Made by a program: the position numbers and the translations under genes. The notes under the pieces are model-generated. The model was not told the origin of the DNA. It ran no database searches and saw only the letters and a program-made list of their open reading frames with translations. DNA of 64,000 nt. Source: CAYZJV01 sp964478945 (lineage in GTDB: Bacteria; Spirochaetota; Spirochaetia; Sphaerochaetales; Sphaerochaetaceae). The stretch covers positions 25,776-89,775 of the forward strand of contig CAYZJV010000003.1 of NCBI GenBank assembly GCA_964478945.1. Direction: 5' to 3'. Below, piece by piece: positions 16,428-24,397 of this stretch; within the stretch, counting starts at the first letter, position 1; every line of letters starts with the position of its first letter.

Positions 16428-17579
16428 TCATACGGTCTGCAATATCTTTTCCGAATTGAACAATTTGGAGACCAACAGCGCGCATATTCCAGCCAACAGG
16501 ATATTCGCAACAATCGCCATCACCATATGCAACACATCGGTCATCCCCATGAAGCTGGCCTTCATCACGAAGATGGTATTTACGATGGGAACAAGGAACA
16601 GCACCAGGTTGGTCGTCGGGTCCATGTACATCGTGGTGACTCCAACCAACACCACCACCAGGTAGAGCGGCATCACATAGGTGCTTCCCTCCTTGACACT
16701 TTTCGCCAAGGAACCGAGCAAGGTGACCACCGCGCCGGTGAACAATGCGGAGGAGAACAATGCAAGCACGATCACCATGAGGGAAAATCCCGAGACCACC
16801 GTTCCGCTGATATCGGATTGGAACATGAACCGTGACCCTTGTGGCAAGATCATGGAAATCATGAAGCCAAGGAAGGTTGCTCCCGCAGAACATACGGCGA
16901 TCACCGACACGTAGAGGATCTTCCCCCAAGCGATGGAGGTTCGGGACACTTGGTTCACCAACAGAATCGCCAGACTCCCCCGCTCCTTCTCACCGCTGGT
17001 GGTATCGAGTCCGGCATTGATGGAACCGGAGAAGAGGAAAATCATCAGGAAATAGGGCACGAGCATCGCCAGAAAGGATCCTCCCGATTGGGCGGCATCC
17101 GAAGCCAGGTCCACCACCCGCACCGAAAGGCTTTCCAGGTCCGAAGGGACAAGTCCATACCGGGCCAACAACTCTTCTCCAAGCATCTCCCCATAGAGCA
17201 TCACCGCAAGGATCACCTGCTGTTGGGCATACTGCATCTTCTGGCTGCTCGAATCGTAGGAGAGGGTGACTTGGCTCCTGGTCCCCGGTATATAATCCGG
17301 AGGAAACATCAGAACGATATCGGCCTTGTCGGCATCCACCATCTCGACCGAAAGGCGATCTTCCAACAGCCCGGACAAACGGGAATCGTCGTTCCCCTCT
17401 ATCGCGATCCGATAGGTGGTGTCCTTCGCATCCTTGTCCATCTCTCCCAGTACCGTACCTACTCCGACGAAGATGATCGGCAACACCAGTAGAGGGAGGA
17501 TGAAGGTGGAAAACAAGGTCCTTCTATCCTTGAAGAAGTTCTTCAATTCCTTCTTGAATATGATCAGTGCATCGTTCAT
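16428..17579 (-). CDS. ABC-2 type permease, NatB-like
   Basis: Membrane protein of 383 residues: one span near residues 20-42, a large extracytoplasmic region (about 43-180), then about five spans in the C-terminal half with the family TSGEKERGSLAILL motif. This is the NatB/YhaP topology of exporters linked to sodium or drug efflux. It starts at the ATG at 17579, which overlaps the ATPase stop (ATGA). The frame is open for 32 codons upstream inside the ATPase gene but those are not family-like. Substrate unknown. Confidence 0.87.
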   Translation of the reverse strand: MNDALIIFKKELKNFFKDRRTLFSTFILPLLVLPIIFVGVGTVLGEMDKDAKDTTYRIAIEGNDDSRLSGLLEDRLSVEMVDADKADIVLMFPPDYIPGTRSQVTLSYDSSSQKMQYAQQQVILAVMLYGEMLGEELLARYGLVPSDLESLSVRVVDLASDAAQSGGSFLAMLVPYFLMIFLFSGSINAGLDTTSGEKERGSLAILLVNQVSRTSIAWGKILYVSVIAVCSAGATFLGFMISMILPQGSRFMFQSDISGTVVSGFSLMVIVLALFSSALFTGAVVTLLGSLAKSVKEGSTYVMPLYLVVVLVGVTTMYMDPTTNLVLFLVPIVNTIFVMKASFMGMTDVLHMVMAIVANILLAGICALLVSKLFNSEKILQTV

Positions 17580-18319
17580 GACTTCTTCAACTCCTTTCCT
17601 ATGAGGGAAAAGAACAAAGACTCTATATCCTGCTCCCCATGGATCTCCATCAATTCCTCCACAGAACCTTCGCAAAGAAGACGTCCCTCGTGTATGATAC
17701 CCACCCGGTCACACAATCTCTGCGCATCCGAGAGCACATGTGTCGAGAGCACCACACATTTGCCAGCATGCTTCGCGGCGCGGAGAAAATCGGAGATCAC
17801 CTTCACCGCAAGGACATCCAGACTGCTTGTGGGTTCGTCGAAAATGATGTTGTGTGGATCGTGCACGATACTTACCGCCAATCCAACCTTTTGTGTCATG
17901 CCACTGGAAAGCTTCGCGATGGGAGTGTCGAGGTACTTCTCCATATCGAATTCCTTGGCCAATGTGGCGATGCGAAGCTCGATTTCCGCAGTCCCCATAT
18001 GGTTCAACCTACCGAAGAAGACGAGCAGTTCCCGACACGACAACTGTCCGGCAAGCTTCATCTCCCCCGTGAGAAAGCCGATGCTGTCGCGAACCACCCT
18101 TCCTTCGGAAACCACATCATGGCCGTCAACTTCGACCTTGCCCGAATCGGGCCTCAGCAGCGTTGCGATGGTACGGAGCGTAGTGGTTTTTCCCGCCCCA
18201 TTCGGACCCAACAATCCGAAGATCTCACCATCGCGTGCCATACAGGAGATTCCCTTCACCACTTCCTTGCTTCCGTTGCGCACCTTGTAGCTCTTGTGGA
18301 GGTTGTCGATGGAGATCAT
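17576..18319 (-). CDS. ABC transporter ATPase, NatA-like
   Basis: ATPase of 247 residues paired with the NatB-like permease. Walker A LLGPNGAGKTTTLR, a slightly altered signature LSSGMTQKVGLAVS, Walker B IIFDEPTSSLD and the switch His in STHVLSDA are present. The ATG at 18319 overlaps the pdxA-family stop by four bases. The order ATPase then ABC-2 permease is typical of NatAB-type exporters. The genes around it (pdxA, cobO) give no hint of the exported compound. Confidence 0.9.
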   Translation of the reverse strand: MISIDNLHKSYKVRNGSKEVVKGISCMARDGEIFGLLGPNGAGKTTTLRTIATLLRPDSGKVEVDGHDVVSEGRVVRDSIGFLTGEMKLAGQLSCRELLVFFGRLNHMGTAEIELRIATLAKEFDMEKYLDTPIAKLSSGMTQKVGLAVSIVHDPHNIIFDEPTSSLDVLAVKVISDFLRAAKHAGKCVVLSTHVLSDAQRLCDRVGIIHEGRLLCEGSVEELMEIHGEQDIESLFFSLIGKELKKS

Positions 18320-19338
18320 GAGGCATTGGTTCCATTGGTGAGATATTTGATCGCCACCTTGATGGCTTCGACCATGCTCACCTCGGACGCGATTCCCTTG
18401 CCGGCGATATCGAACGCAGTGCCATGGTCCACACTGGTCCTCAAAAACGGCAAGGCCCAAGTAACCGATATCGTCCGATCGAAATCGAGCGTTTTCGCCG
18501 CAATGTGTCCCTGGTCATGATAAAGGGAAAGCACCGCTCGATATTTGCCGATCTTTGCAAGATGGAACACCGAATCGGCACCAATCGGTCCAACGACATC
18601 CAGGCCCTCGAGACGTGCCCTTTCAATGGCGGGAACGATCGACATCTGTTCCTCATCACCGAACAATCCATGTTCTCCACCATGGGGATTCAATGCTGCC
18701 ACAGCGAAGGGAAGATTGGTGTCGAAGGCATTGTTGAGCGTCAACTTGTAGCACTCCTTGATCGATTTGAACACACGCTCCTCGGTAACCGCATCGCAAG
18801 CTTGTCGAAGACTGAGATGTCGGGTCATGAAGAATATCTTCAATCCCAGTGTCTCGAACATCGTCACAGGAGCTGGACTATCGGTCAACTCTCCAAGAAT
18901 CTCGGTGTGGCCGATGGAATTCACGCCGCCTTCGCGCAAAGACTCCTTATGGAGCGGAGGAGTGACGATCGCATCCGCGATATGTGAACGGGTGATCCGG
19001 ACCGCCTCCACGATGGCTCGATGGGCGGCTTGTCCGCACATCCCTTGTATTTCCCCATAGCGAAATCGTTTCAAATTAACCAATGGAAAGTGGTAGAAGA
19101 TGCTTTCCTTGCCATCCTCCAGCGCAAAGCGACACGCTTCATCGGAATCCACCACCACATCGAAGGGATCTCCCAACGCACAGTCTTGCATCGTCTTCTC
19201 AAAGAGTTTCCTGTCTCCAAGCACGACCACCCTAGCCTTTTTGCTGTGCACCCCATGGTCCAACGCCTTCACGACAATCTCGGGACCTATGCCCGCCGGA
19301 TCACCCATTGGGATGGCAAGAACGATATGGTTGGACAT
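18316..19338 (-). CDS. pdxA: 4-hydroxythreonine-4-phosphate dehydrogenase family (PdxA or PdxA2)
   Basis: Protein of 340 residues. PMGDPAGIGPE at the N-terminus, TPPLHKESL, GHTEIL, NPHGGEHGLFGDEE and LYHDQGHIAAK carry the substrate and metal residues of the PdxA family. PdxA oxidises 4-phosphohydroxythreonine in pyridoxal phosphate synthesis. The NPHGGE and YHDQGHI variants and the RTSVDHGTAFDIAG segment remind me of PdxA2, which acts on D-threonate- or D-erythronate-4-phosphate, but the usual DUF1537 kinase partner is not adjacent. I prefer the second of two consecutive ATGs (19338), six bases from a perfect AGGAGG. It leads the run to natA, natB and cobO. Confidence 0.85.
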   Translation of the reverse strand: MSNHIVLAIPMGDPAGIGPEIVVKALDHGVHSKKARVVVLGDRKLFEKTMQDCALGDPFDVVVDSDEACRFALEDGKESIFYHFPLVNLKRFRYGEIQGMCGQAAHRAIVEAVRITRSHIADAIVTPPLHKESLREGGVNSIGHTEILGELTDSPAPVTMFETLGLKIFFMTRHLSLRQACDAVTEERVFKSIKECYKLTLNNAFDTNLPFAVAALNPHGGEHGLFGDEEQMSIVPAIERARLEGLDVVGPIGADSVFHLAKIGKYRAVLSLYHDQGHIAAKTLDFDRTISVTWALPFLRTSVDHGTAFDIAGKGIASEVSMVEAIKVAIKYLTNGTNAS

Positions 19339-19427
19339 CATGCACCTCCTCGGTAGTGCAACTATACCAACATGGAAACGCCGACGCAATAGAATCGTCA
19401 AACACCATTGAGTCGGTAAAAAGCCGA

Positions 19428-19456
19428 TTGACAGATGGAATCTTTACGCCTACTGT
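19428..19456 (+). promoter_or_regulatory. Predicted promoter of the hyperacidic protein gene
   Basis: A perfect -35 TTGACA (19428-19433) is followed after 17 bases by TACTGT (19451-19456), a weak -10. The same TACTGT follows a perfect TTGACA before the hydrolase gene at 49554. Confidence 0.45.
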
Positions 19457-19488
19457 GTACGTATCGTTGCCTTGGAGGGAGGACGGCC

Positions 19489-19776
19489 ATGAAATACCAT
19501 GATGAAGACGAGTGGGAAGAGAAATACTTCGATGAGGACTTCGAAGAGGATGAATCGTACGAAATAGACGACGATTTCGATCCCAACGAGCTCAGGGAAG
19601 ATGACGACTATGACGAGTTCGAGGAAGAGGAGGAGGACGACGAGGATCTCGACGGATTTTTCCTAGATGACGAGGAAACCGAAGTAATCGAAGAAGAGGA
19701 TGAGGAAGAGGACGGAGATGACTATATCTTCGACGAAGAGGACGTGCTCGAGGAAGAGGACCCCTACGATTACTGA
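19489..19776 (+). CDS. Hyperacidic small protein of unknown function
   Basis: Protein of 95 residues in which about 60 percent of positions are Asp or Glu, with aromatic residues (F, Y, W) spaced between acidic clusters and almost no Lys or Arg beyond the N-terminus. I do not recognise a family. The ATG at 19489 has GGAGGGAGG upstream, far better than an ATG 18 codons earlier that would precede the ribosome site. It stands alone with its own promoter and a terminator, so it is likely a real monocistronic gene. A nucleic-acid mimic, a metal or polycation buffer, or a disordered chaperone-like factor are possibilities without direct support. Confidence 0.8.
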   Translation: MKYHDEDEWEEKYFDEDFEEDESYEIDDDFDPNELREDDDYDEFEEEEEDDEDLDGFFLDDEETEVIEEEDEEEDGDDYIFDEEDVLEEEDPYDY

Positions 19777-19815
19777 ACCCAACAGGATCGTCCCTTCTCC
19801 CTCAAAGGTGAGCAG

Positions 19816-19833
19816 GAGAGTCGTACGACTCTC
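19816..19833 (+). repeat. Perfect 18-bp palindrome downstream of the acidic gene
   Basis: GAGAGTCGTACGACTCTC reads identically on both strands, and two more base pairs form outside a single mismatch. It lies between the stop codon and the terminator, so it may fold in the 3' UTR or be a protein site. Confidence 0.6.
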
Positions 19834-19856
19834 TTGAACGATTGCACAACCCACAC

Positions 19857-19882
19857 AGGCGGATATTTCCGCCTTTTTTTTT
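19857..19882 (+). terminator. Rho-independent terminator of the acidic gene
   Basis: Stem AGGCGG/CCGCCT with a six-base loop ATATTT is followed at once by eight Ts. Confidence 0.88.
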
Positions 19883-20016
19883 GCCCGCACACACCCTACT
19901 TGGAAATTGCCAGCGACGAGGTACAGCCCGCAACATGATGATCGGTACCCTCCATTTCATCCATTGATTTCCCCATTGAAGAGGAAAATTGCACCTTTCA
20001 CCAGGGTAAGTTTCTA

Positions 20017-20045
20017 TTTACAGAAACACGGAAGTACGCTATAGT
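20017..20045 (+). promoter_or_regulatory. Predicted promoter of the first tandem binding-protein gene
   Basis: TTTACA (20017-20022), 17 bases, TATAGT (20040-20045). The start codon follows at 20075 with GAGGAG between, leaving no room for a riboswitch. Confidence 0.75.
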
Positions 20046-20074
20046 CCATCCATCCGTATCACGAGGAGAAGAAA

Positions 20075-21088
20075 ATGAAGGGAAAGAAAAGACTGTTGTC
20101 CATGCTTGTCGTCTCGATCGCCGCCTTGACCATGGTGTTCGCCACTGGACAGGTGGAACAGACCCCATCGGACATGATTCGCATTGGAGTCTCGAAAATC
20201 GTTACCCATCCGGCGCTCGATGCCATTGAGCAGGGAATGATGGACGAGTTGTCCGAAAGGGGTTTCTCCATATCCTACGACTCGCAAAGTGCGAACGGCG
20301 ACATTTCCACCGCTGCATCGATCGCACAGAAATTCAAAGCCGACAAAGTAGATCTCGCCGTTGGCATAGGCACACCGGTTGCACAGGCGTTGGCGAATGT
20401 ATTCACCACCACACCGGTTGTGTTCGGAGGAATCACCGATCCGCTCGAAGCCGGGCTGGTTCCCACCTACGAACCGAACGAAGGGAATGTGGGTGGAGTA
20501 TCGGACAAGAACCCCGTATATGATCAGATCAAGCTGTTCACCGAGATCACCGGAGCCAAGACCGTGGGCATCGTATTCACCAGCGGGGAAGCCAATGGAG
20601 TGCAGCTGAGGGACCTGGTGAAAGCAGCAACCGAATCATTGGGAATTGGCTTCGTTTCGGCGGGAGTCTCCAATTCGGCTGAGGTGAAATCGGCCATTCT
20701 CTCGATAGCCGATAGGATTGATGGACTCTATGTGGGCACCGACAATACGGTCGTATCGGCCATATCGAGTCTCAGCGAAGTGTGTGCCGAAGCCGAAGTT
20801 CCGCTGTTCACAGCCGATCCCACTAGTGCCGAAGGACTCGATTATTTCATGGTGTGGGGATTCAACTACTACAAGCATGGTCGAAAGACTGGACAAGCCG
20901 TAGCCCAGGTCTTGAACGGTGAAAAGACGGCTGGACAATTGGGAACAATCTTCATCACCGATCCCACCGAATTCGAATTGTGGTTCAACCTTGATGTGGC
21001 GAATCGTCTCAACATCACAGTTCCTACGGAGTATCTCGAAGCGGCGGCCCGCATCCAAGAAGACGGGAAGATTATAAATTTTGAATAA
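20075..21088 (+). CDS. ABC substrate-binding protein, TrpX/PF04392 type (copy 1)
   Basis: Exported binding protein of 337 residues. A basic start and hydrophobic stretch (to about residue 25) form a signal sequence; the mature part has the PF04392 pattern, with HPALDAIEQG, AQKFKADKVDLAVGIGTPVAQAL, GGITDPLEAGLV and the TDNTVVSAI and FWF-like ELWFNLDVA segments. Relatives bind aromatic amino acids (TrpX), but the ligand here is unproven. The next gene is a clear paralogue. The two feed one permease and one ATPase gene. No T-box or other leader is visible. Confidence 0.9.
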   Translation: MKGKKRLLSMLVVSIAALTMVFATGQVEQTPSDMIRIGVSKIVTHPALDAIEQGMMDELSERGFSISYDSQSANGDISTAASIAQKFKADKVDLAVGIGTPVAQALANVFTTTPVVFGGITDPLEAGLVPTYEPNEGNVGGVSDKNPVYDQIKLFTEITGAKTVGIVFTSGEANGVQLRDLVKAATESLGIGFVSAGVSNSAEVKSAILSIADRIDGLYVGTDNTVVSAISSLSEVCAEAEVPLFTADPTSAEGLDYFMVWGFNYYKHGRKTGQAVAQVLNGEKTAGQLGTIFITDPTEFELWFNLDVANRLNITVPTEYLEAAARIQEDGKIINFE

Positions 21089-21124
21089 CAAGCGTATCTT
21101 TATACATGAATATGCATAAGCATC

Positions 21125-21153
21125 TTTACAAAAGACGTTGGGCGGTCTATAGT
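21125..21153 (+). promoter_or_regulatory. Predicted promoter of the second tandem binding-protein gene
   Basis: TTTACA (21125-21130), exactly 17 bases, TATAGT (21148-21153): the same boxes and spacing as before copy 1, inside the short gap between the paralogues. AAGGAG and the ATG at 21184 follow. Confidence 0.75.
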
Positions 21154-21183
21154 GCCAACAAACCCTACGCTAAGGAGCTTCCT

Positions 21184-22185
21184 ATGAAGAAAATCAGTAT
21201 CCTTCTGCTTCTGTTTTCGGTGCTTGCGACGCCTCTGTCGGCAGCTGGTGCCCAAGAATCGACGACCGCTGGAGAGACGGTCATCGGTGTTTCCAAATTC
21301 CTTGCCCACCCCGCCCTCGATGCAGTCGAAGTCGGAATGCAGGACTATTTGAATTCGGTTGGAAAGAGTGTGCGATTCGATTTCCAGAATGCCAATGCCG
21401 ATGTCTCGGCATCAGCCCAAATCGCCCAGAAGTTCAAGACCGACAAGGTTGACATCGCCGTTGGAATCGCCACTCCGACCGCCCAGGCCTTGGTGAATGT
21501 CTTCACCGATATCCCGGTTGTATTCTCGGCTATCACCGATCCCCTTGGAGCCGGTCTGGTGACTACCTACGAGACACCCTATTCGGAAAATACCACAGGA
21601 GTCTCGGATATGAATCCCGTCGATGCCCAGATTGCACTCTTGGCAAGGCTGACCGGAGCGAAGACGATCGGTAATGTCTACGCCAGTGGTGAAGCCAATG
21701 GAGTGACGTTGATGGAACAGGCGAAGGCTGCAACCGAGAGTCTTGGTCTCAAGTTTGTGACCGCAGCCGTATCCAATACGGCGGAGGTAATGCAGGCCAC
21801 CCAGTCCATCGTCGATAGGGTCGATGCGCTCTATATCGCCACCGACAATACCGTCATCAGCGCACTTCCTTCGGTCGATGATGTTGCTGCGAAAGCCGGC
21901 GTTCCCCTCATGGCCGCCGATCCATCCAATGTGGAAGGTCTCGATGTACTCGTGGCTTGGGGATTCGACTACTATAAAATCGGACTCGCAACCGGAAAAA
22001 TCATCGAACAGCTTTTGGACGGAAAGAAGCCTGGAGAGATTGGAACCGTGTTTCTCACCGATCCCGCCGACTTCGAACTCTGGTTCAATCTTGACGCAGC
22101 CGAGAATTTGGGGATAACTATACCGGAGGACTTGATGGAATCGGCCGCGGTGGTCATCCAGGATGGTCAAAAAATCGTCAAATAG
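21184..22185 (+). CDS. ABC substrate-binding protein, TrpX/PF04392 type (copy 2)
   Basis: Paralogue of the preceding gene, 333 residues, with a cleaner signal peptide (MKKIS, leucine run, cleavage plausible near AAGAQ). Matching blocks include HPALDAVEVG, AQKFKTDKVDIAVGIATPTAQAL, ITDPLGAGLV, ASGEANGVTL and ELWFNLDAAENL. The open frame extends 26 codons further upstream, but that stretch contains its own promoter and AAGGAG lies just before the ATG at 21184, so I use the shorter form. Its ligand may differ from copy 1; residue differences in the binding cleft cannot be assigned by eye. Confidence 0.9.
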   Translation: MKKISILLLLFSVLATPLSAAGAQESTTAGETVIGVSKFLAHPALDAVEVGMQDYLNSVGKSVRFDFQNANADVSASAQIAQKFKTDKVDIAVGIATPTAQALVNVFTDIPVVFSAITDPLGAGLVTTYETPYSENTTGVSDMNPVDAQIALLARLTGAKTIGNVYASGEANGVTLMEQAKAATESLGLKFVTAAVSNTAEVMQATQSIVDRVDALYIATDNTVISALPSVDDVAAKAGVPLMAADPSNVEGLDVLVAWGFDYYKIGLATGKIIEQLLDGKKPGEIGTVFLTDPADFELWFNLDAAENLGITIPEDLMESAAVVIQDGQKIVK

Positions 22186-22194
22186 GATGTATCG

Positions 22195-23154
22195 ATGTTA
22201 GAAGGTATTTTTGTTGATGGATTGATATTCTCCATCATGGTGATCGGTGTGTTGATATCATACCGAATACTGGACTTCGCCGATTTGACCTGCGACGGCT
22301 CCTTTGCAACGGGAGCCGCCGTAGCGACTATGGCGATAGTCAATGGAACAGGGCTGGCGACAGCCCTTTTGCTTGCCGTGGCCTCCGGAGCCATCGCAGG
22401 AGTGGTCACCGCCACCATCCACAATCGTCTCAAGGTTCCCGGTCTACTCGCCGGCATACTCACCATGACGATGCTCTATTCGGTGAATATCCGAATTCTT
22501 GGTGGAAGGGCAAATGTGCCGTTGCTCCGCATCACCACGCTCTACACACGATTCCCCGAGGTTTTTTCGATGGTGTCCAATCCCTGGGCTTTGTTGATCG
22601 GTACCTTGCTCATCGTGCTGGTGGTGAAATTCGTGATCGATATCTTTTTCCGTACCGATCTTGGCATCGCTATCGGTGCCTTGGGAAGCAACGAGCAGAT
22701 GATCGTGAGCATGGGAATGAATCCCAAATTGCTCAAGGTCATCGGTATGGCCATCTCCAACGGTTTGATCGCCCTTTCCGGTGGTCTGCTCGCCCAGTAC
22801 CAGGGGTTCGCCGATGCGAACCTTGGACAAGGCATGGTGGTCCAGGGACTTGCAGCGATCATGATCGGTGAGTTCCTGTTCGACAGCAACCGGATTTCCC
22901 TCATCACACTGCGGGTAGTGTTTGGAGCCATCATCTACAAGGCTTTGATGTTTCTCGGACGATATTACGGCTATTACATCAATCTTACTCCCAGTGATTT
23001 GAAACTCCTCACCGGCATATTGGTCATTGTGTCGTTGATCGTAGCTCAGACGAGGAGTGCCGCATCGAGTGCCGATGCGAGGAAAAAGGCGTTGAAACGC
23101 AACAAGGCAAGGCGTGAAGCCGAAATACAGGAGGCCACACATGTTGAGGATTGA
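22195..23154 (+). CDS. ABC permease, TrpY-like BPD_transp_2 family
   Basis: Membrane protein of 319 residues with about eight to nine spans and the DFADLTCDGSFATGAAV stretch near residue 27 that marks permeases paired with PF04392 binding proteins. The GGLLAQYQGFADANLGQGM segment near residue 195 is also typical. It begins nine bases after copy 2. The strongly basic C-terminal tail (about residues 285-310) lies over the start of the ATPase gene. Confidence 0.9.
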   Translation: MLEGIFVDGLIFSIMVIGVLISYRILDFADLTCDGSFATGAAVATMAIVNGTGLATALLLAVASGAIAGVVTATIHNRLKVPGLLAGILTMTMLYSVNIRILGGRANVPLLRITTLYTRFPEVFSMVSNPWALLIGTLLIVLVVKFVIDIFFRTDLGIAIGALGSNEQMIVSMGMNPKLLKVIGMAISNGLIALSGGLLAQYQGFADANLGQGMVVQGLAAIMIGEFLFDSNRISLITLRVVFGAIIYKALMFLGRYYGYYINLTPSDLKLLTGILVIVSLIVAQTRSAASSADARKKALKRNKARREAEIQEATHVED

Positions 23155-23935
23155 GCAGGTCTCCAAGGTGTTCTATCCCGCGACTGTGAACGAAAAGACC
23201 GCTATAGAATACCTCAATCTTGAAGTGAAATCGGGAGATTTCATCACTGTGGTGGGTAGCAATGGCTCTGGGAAGAGTACCCTCTTCAATCTCATTGCCG
23301 GTACCTATCCCGTCACGGGGGGAAAAATCTCCCTCAATGGCAAGGATGTGACCAACACACCCGAATACAAGCGCGCGTTCACCATTGGCAGGATATTCCA
23401 AGACCCCACCAAAGGAACCGCAGCGAAGATGTCGATCGAAGACAATATGGTCACCGCCCTCCACAAGGGAATGAAGGGGCTCAAGATAAGCCTCAACGGT
23501 ACGATCAGAGAGAGGTTCAAGGAAGAACTGAAGCAACTGTCCATGGGTCTCGAGGATCGGCTGAGGGACAACGTGGGACTTCTTTCCGGTGGACAGAGGC
23601 AAGCGCTGACTCTGTTGATGACGGTGCTGAGCAAACCTGAAATGCTGCTTTTGGATGAGCACACCGCGGCTCTTGATCCACGCAATGCCCAGATTGTGAT
23701 GGATCTCACCACCCAATTCGTCAAGAGGTACCACCTCACCACGTTGATGGTCACCCACAACATGCAGCATGCCATCGACTTCGGCAACCGTTTGATCATG
23801 ATGGATGAAGGCAAGATCATATTGGACCTCTCGGAAGAGGAGAAGCGAAGCCTCACCGTTGGCAAGCTGGTCCAGAAATTCAAATCCATCAAGAAACATG
23901 AATATGCTTCCGATGAGGACCTGCTGGTGACATGA
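23141..23935 (+). CDS. ABC ATPase, TrpZ-like
   Basis: ATPase of 264 residues completing the transporter. Walker A VVGSNGSGKSTLFN, signature LLSGGQRQALTLLM, Walker B LLLDEHTAALDP (with DEH rather than DEP) and the switch His in VTHNMQHAID are present; the DEH variant is common in this subfamily. The ATG at 23141, with CAGGAGG upstream, is preferred to an ATG nine codons earlier. It overlaps the permease by 14 bases. Confidence 0.92.
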   Translation: MLRIEQVSKVFYPATVNEKTAIEYLNLEVKSGDFITVVGSNGSGKSTLFNLIAGTYPVTGGKISLNGKDVTNTPEYKRAFTIGRIFQDPTKGTAAKMSIEDNMVTALHKGMKGLKISLNGTIRERFKEELKQLSMGLEDRLRDNVGLLSGGQRQALTLLMTVLSKPEMLLLDEHTAALDPRNAQIVMDLTTQFVKRYHLTTLMVTHNMQHAIDFGNRLIMMDEGKIILDLSEEEKRSLTVGKLVQKFKSIKKHEYASDEDLLVT

Positions 23936-23957
23936 TTCATGGACTCTTCAGACGCAG

Positions 23958-23995
23958 AAAGACGCCCTGGGATTGCCTCGGGCGTCTTTCCTTTC
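23958..23995 (+). terminator. Terminator after the tandem-binding-protein ABC operon
   Basis: A ten-base stem AAAGACGCCC/GGGCGTCTTT with a 12-base loop is followed by CCTTTCG. It separates this operon from the convergent rsfS and could work in both directions. Confidence 0.75.
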
Positions 23996-24009
23996 GATAC
24001 AAGGATAAT

Positions 24010-24384
24010 CTACTTGTGTTGTTCCAGTATCTTGAGGAAATCGAGACGCTCTCCCGCATGCCAGAGCTTCTCAAGCGCATAGAATTCCCGCAACTCGGCA
24101 CTCATCAAGTGTATCACGATACTCCCGCAATCTATGAGTTCCCAACCGTCACCGGCGACTCCCTTGTGCCTATTCAAGACCTGCACACCCCTATCGGCGA
24201 GAAATCCCCACAATTCCTTGGTGATTCCCTTGAGATGTCCAAGGCTGTTCACCGTCGCAATCACGAAACATTCCGCCCACGCCGAATGTTCCGCAACATC
24301 TATGACCACGGGATCCAAACCCTTGTGGTCGGTCACGAATCCCGCGATATCGGCGGCCAACAGCCTAGTCGTTTCATCCATCAT
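24010..24384 (-). CDS. rsfS: Ribosome silencing factor RsfS
   Basis: Protein of 124 residues of the DUF143/Iojap family that binds ribosomal protein uL14 and blocks subunit joining in starved cells. The core DVAEHSAWAECFVIATVNS, the basic HLKG turn, GDGWELIDCGSIVIHLM and the REFYALEKLW block are all there. GAGGAG lies upstream of the ATG at 24384; a second ATG follows directly. It is the last gene of the rplU-rpmA-obg-nadD-yqeK run. Confidence 0.95.
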   Translation of the reverse strand: MMDETTRLLAADIAGFVTDHKGLDPVVIDVAEHSAWAECFVIATVNSLGHLKGITKELWGFLADRGVQVLNRHKGVAGDGWELIDCGSIVIHLMSAELREFYALEKLWHAGERLDFLKILEQHK

Positions 24385-24397
24385 CTATTCCAACTCC

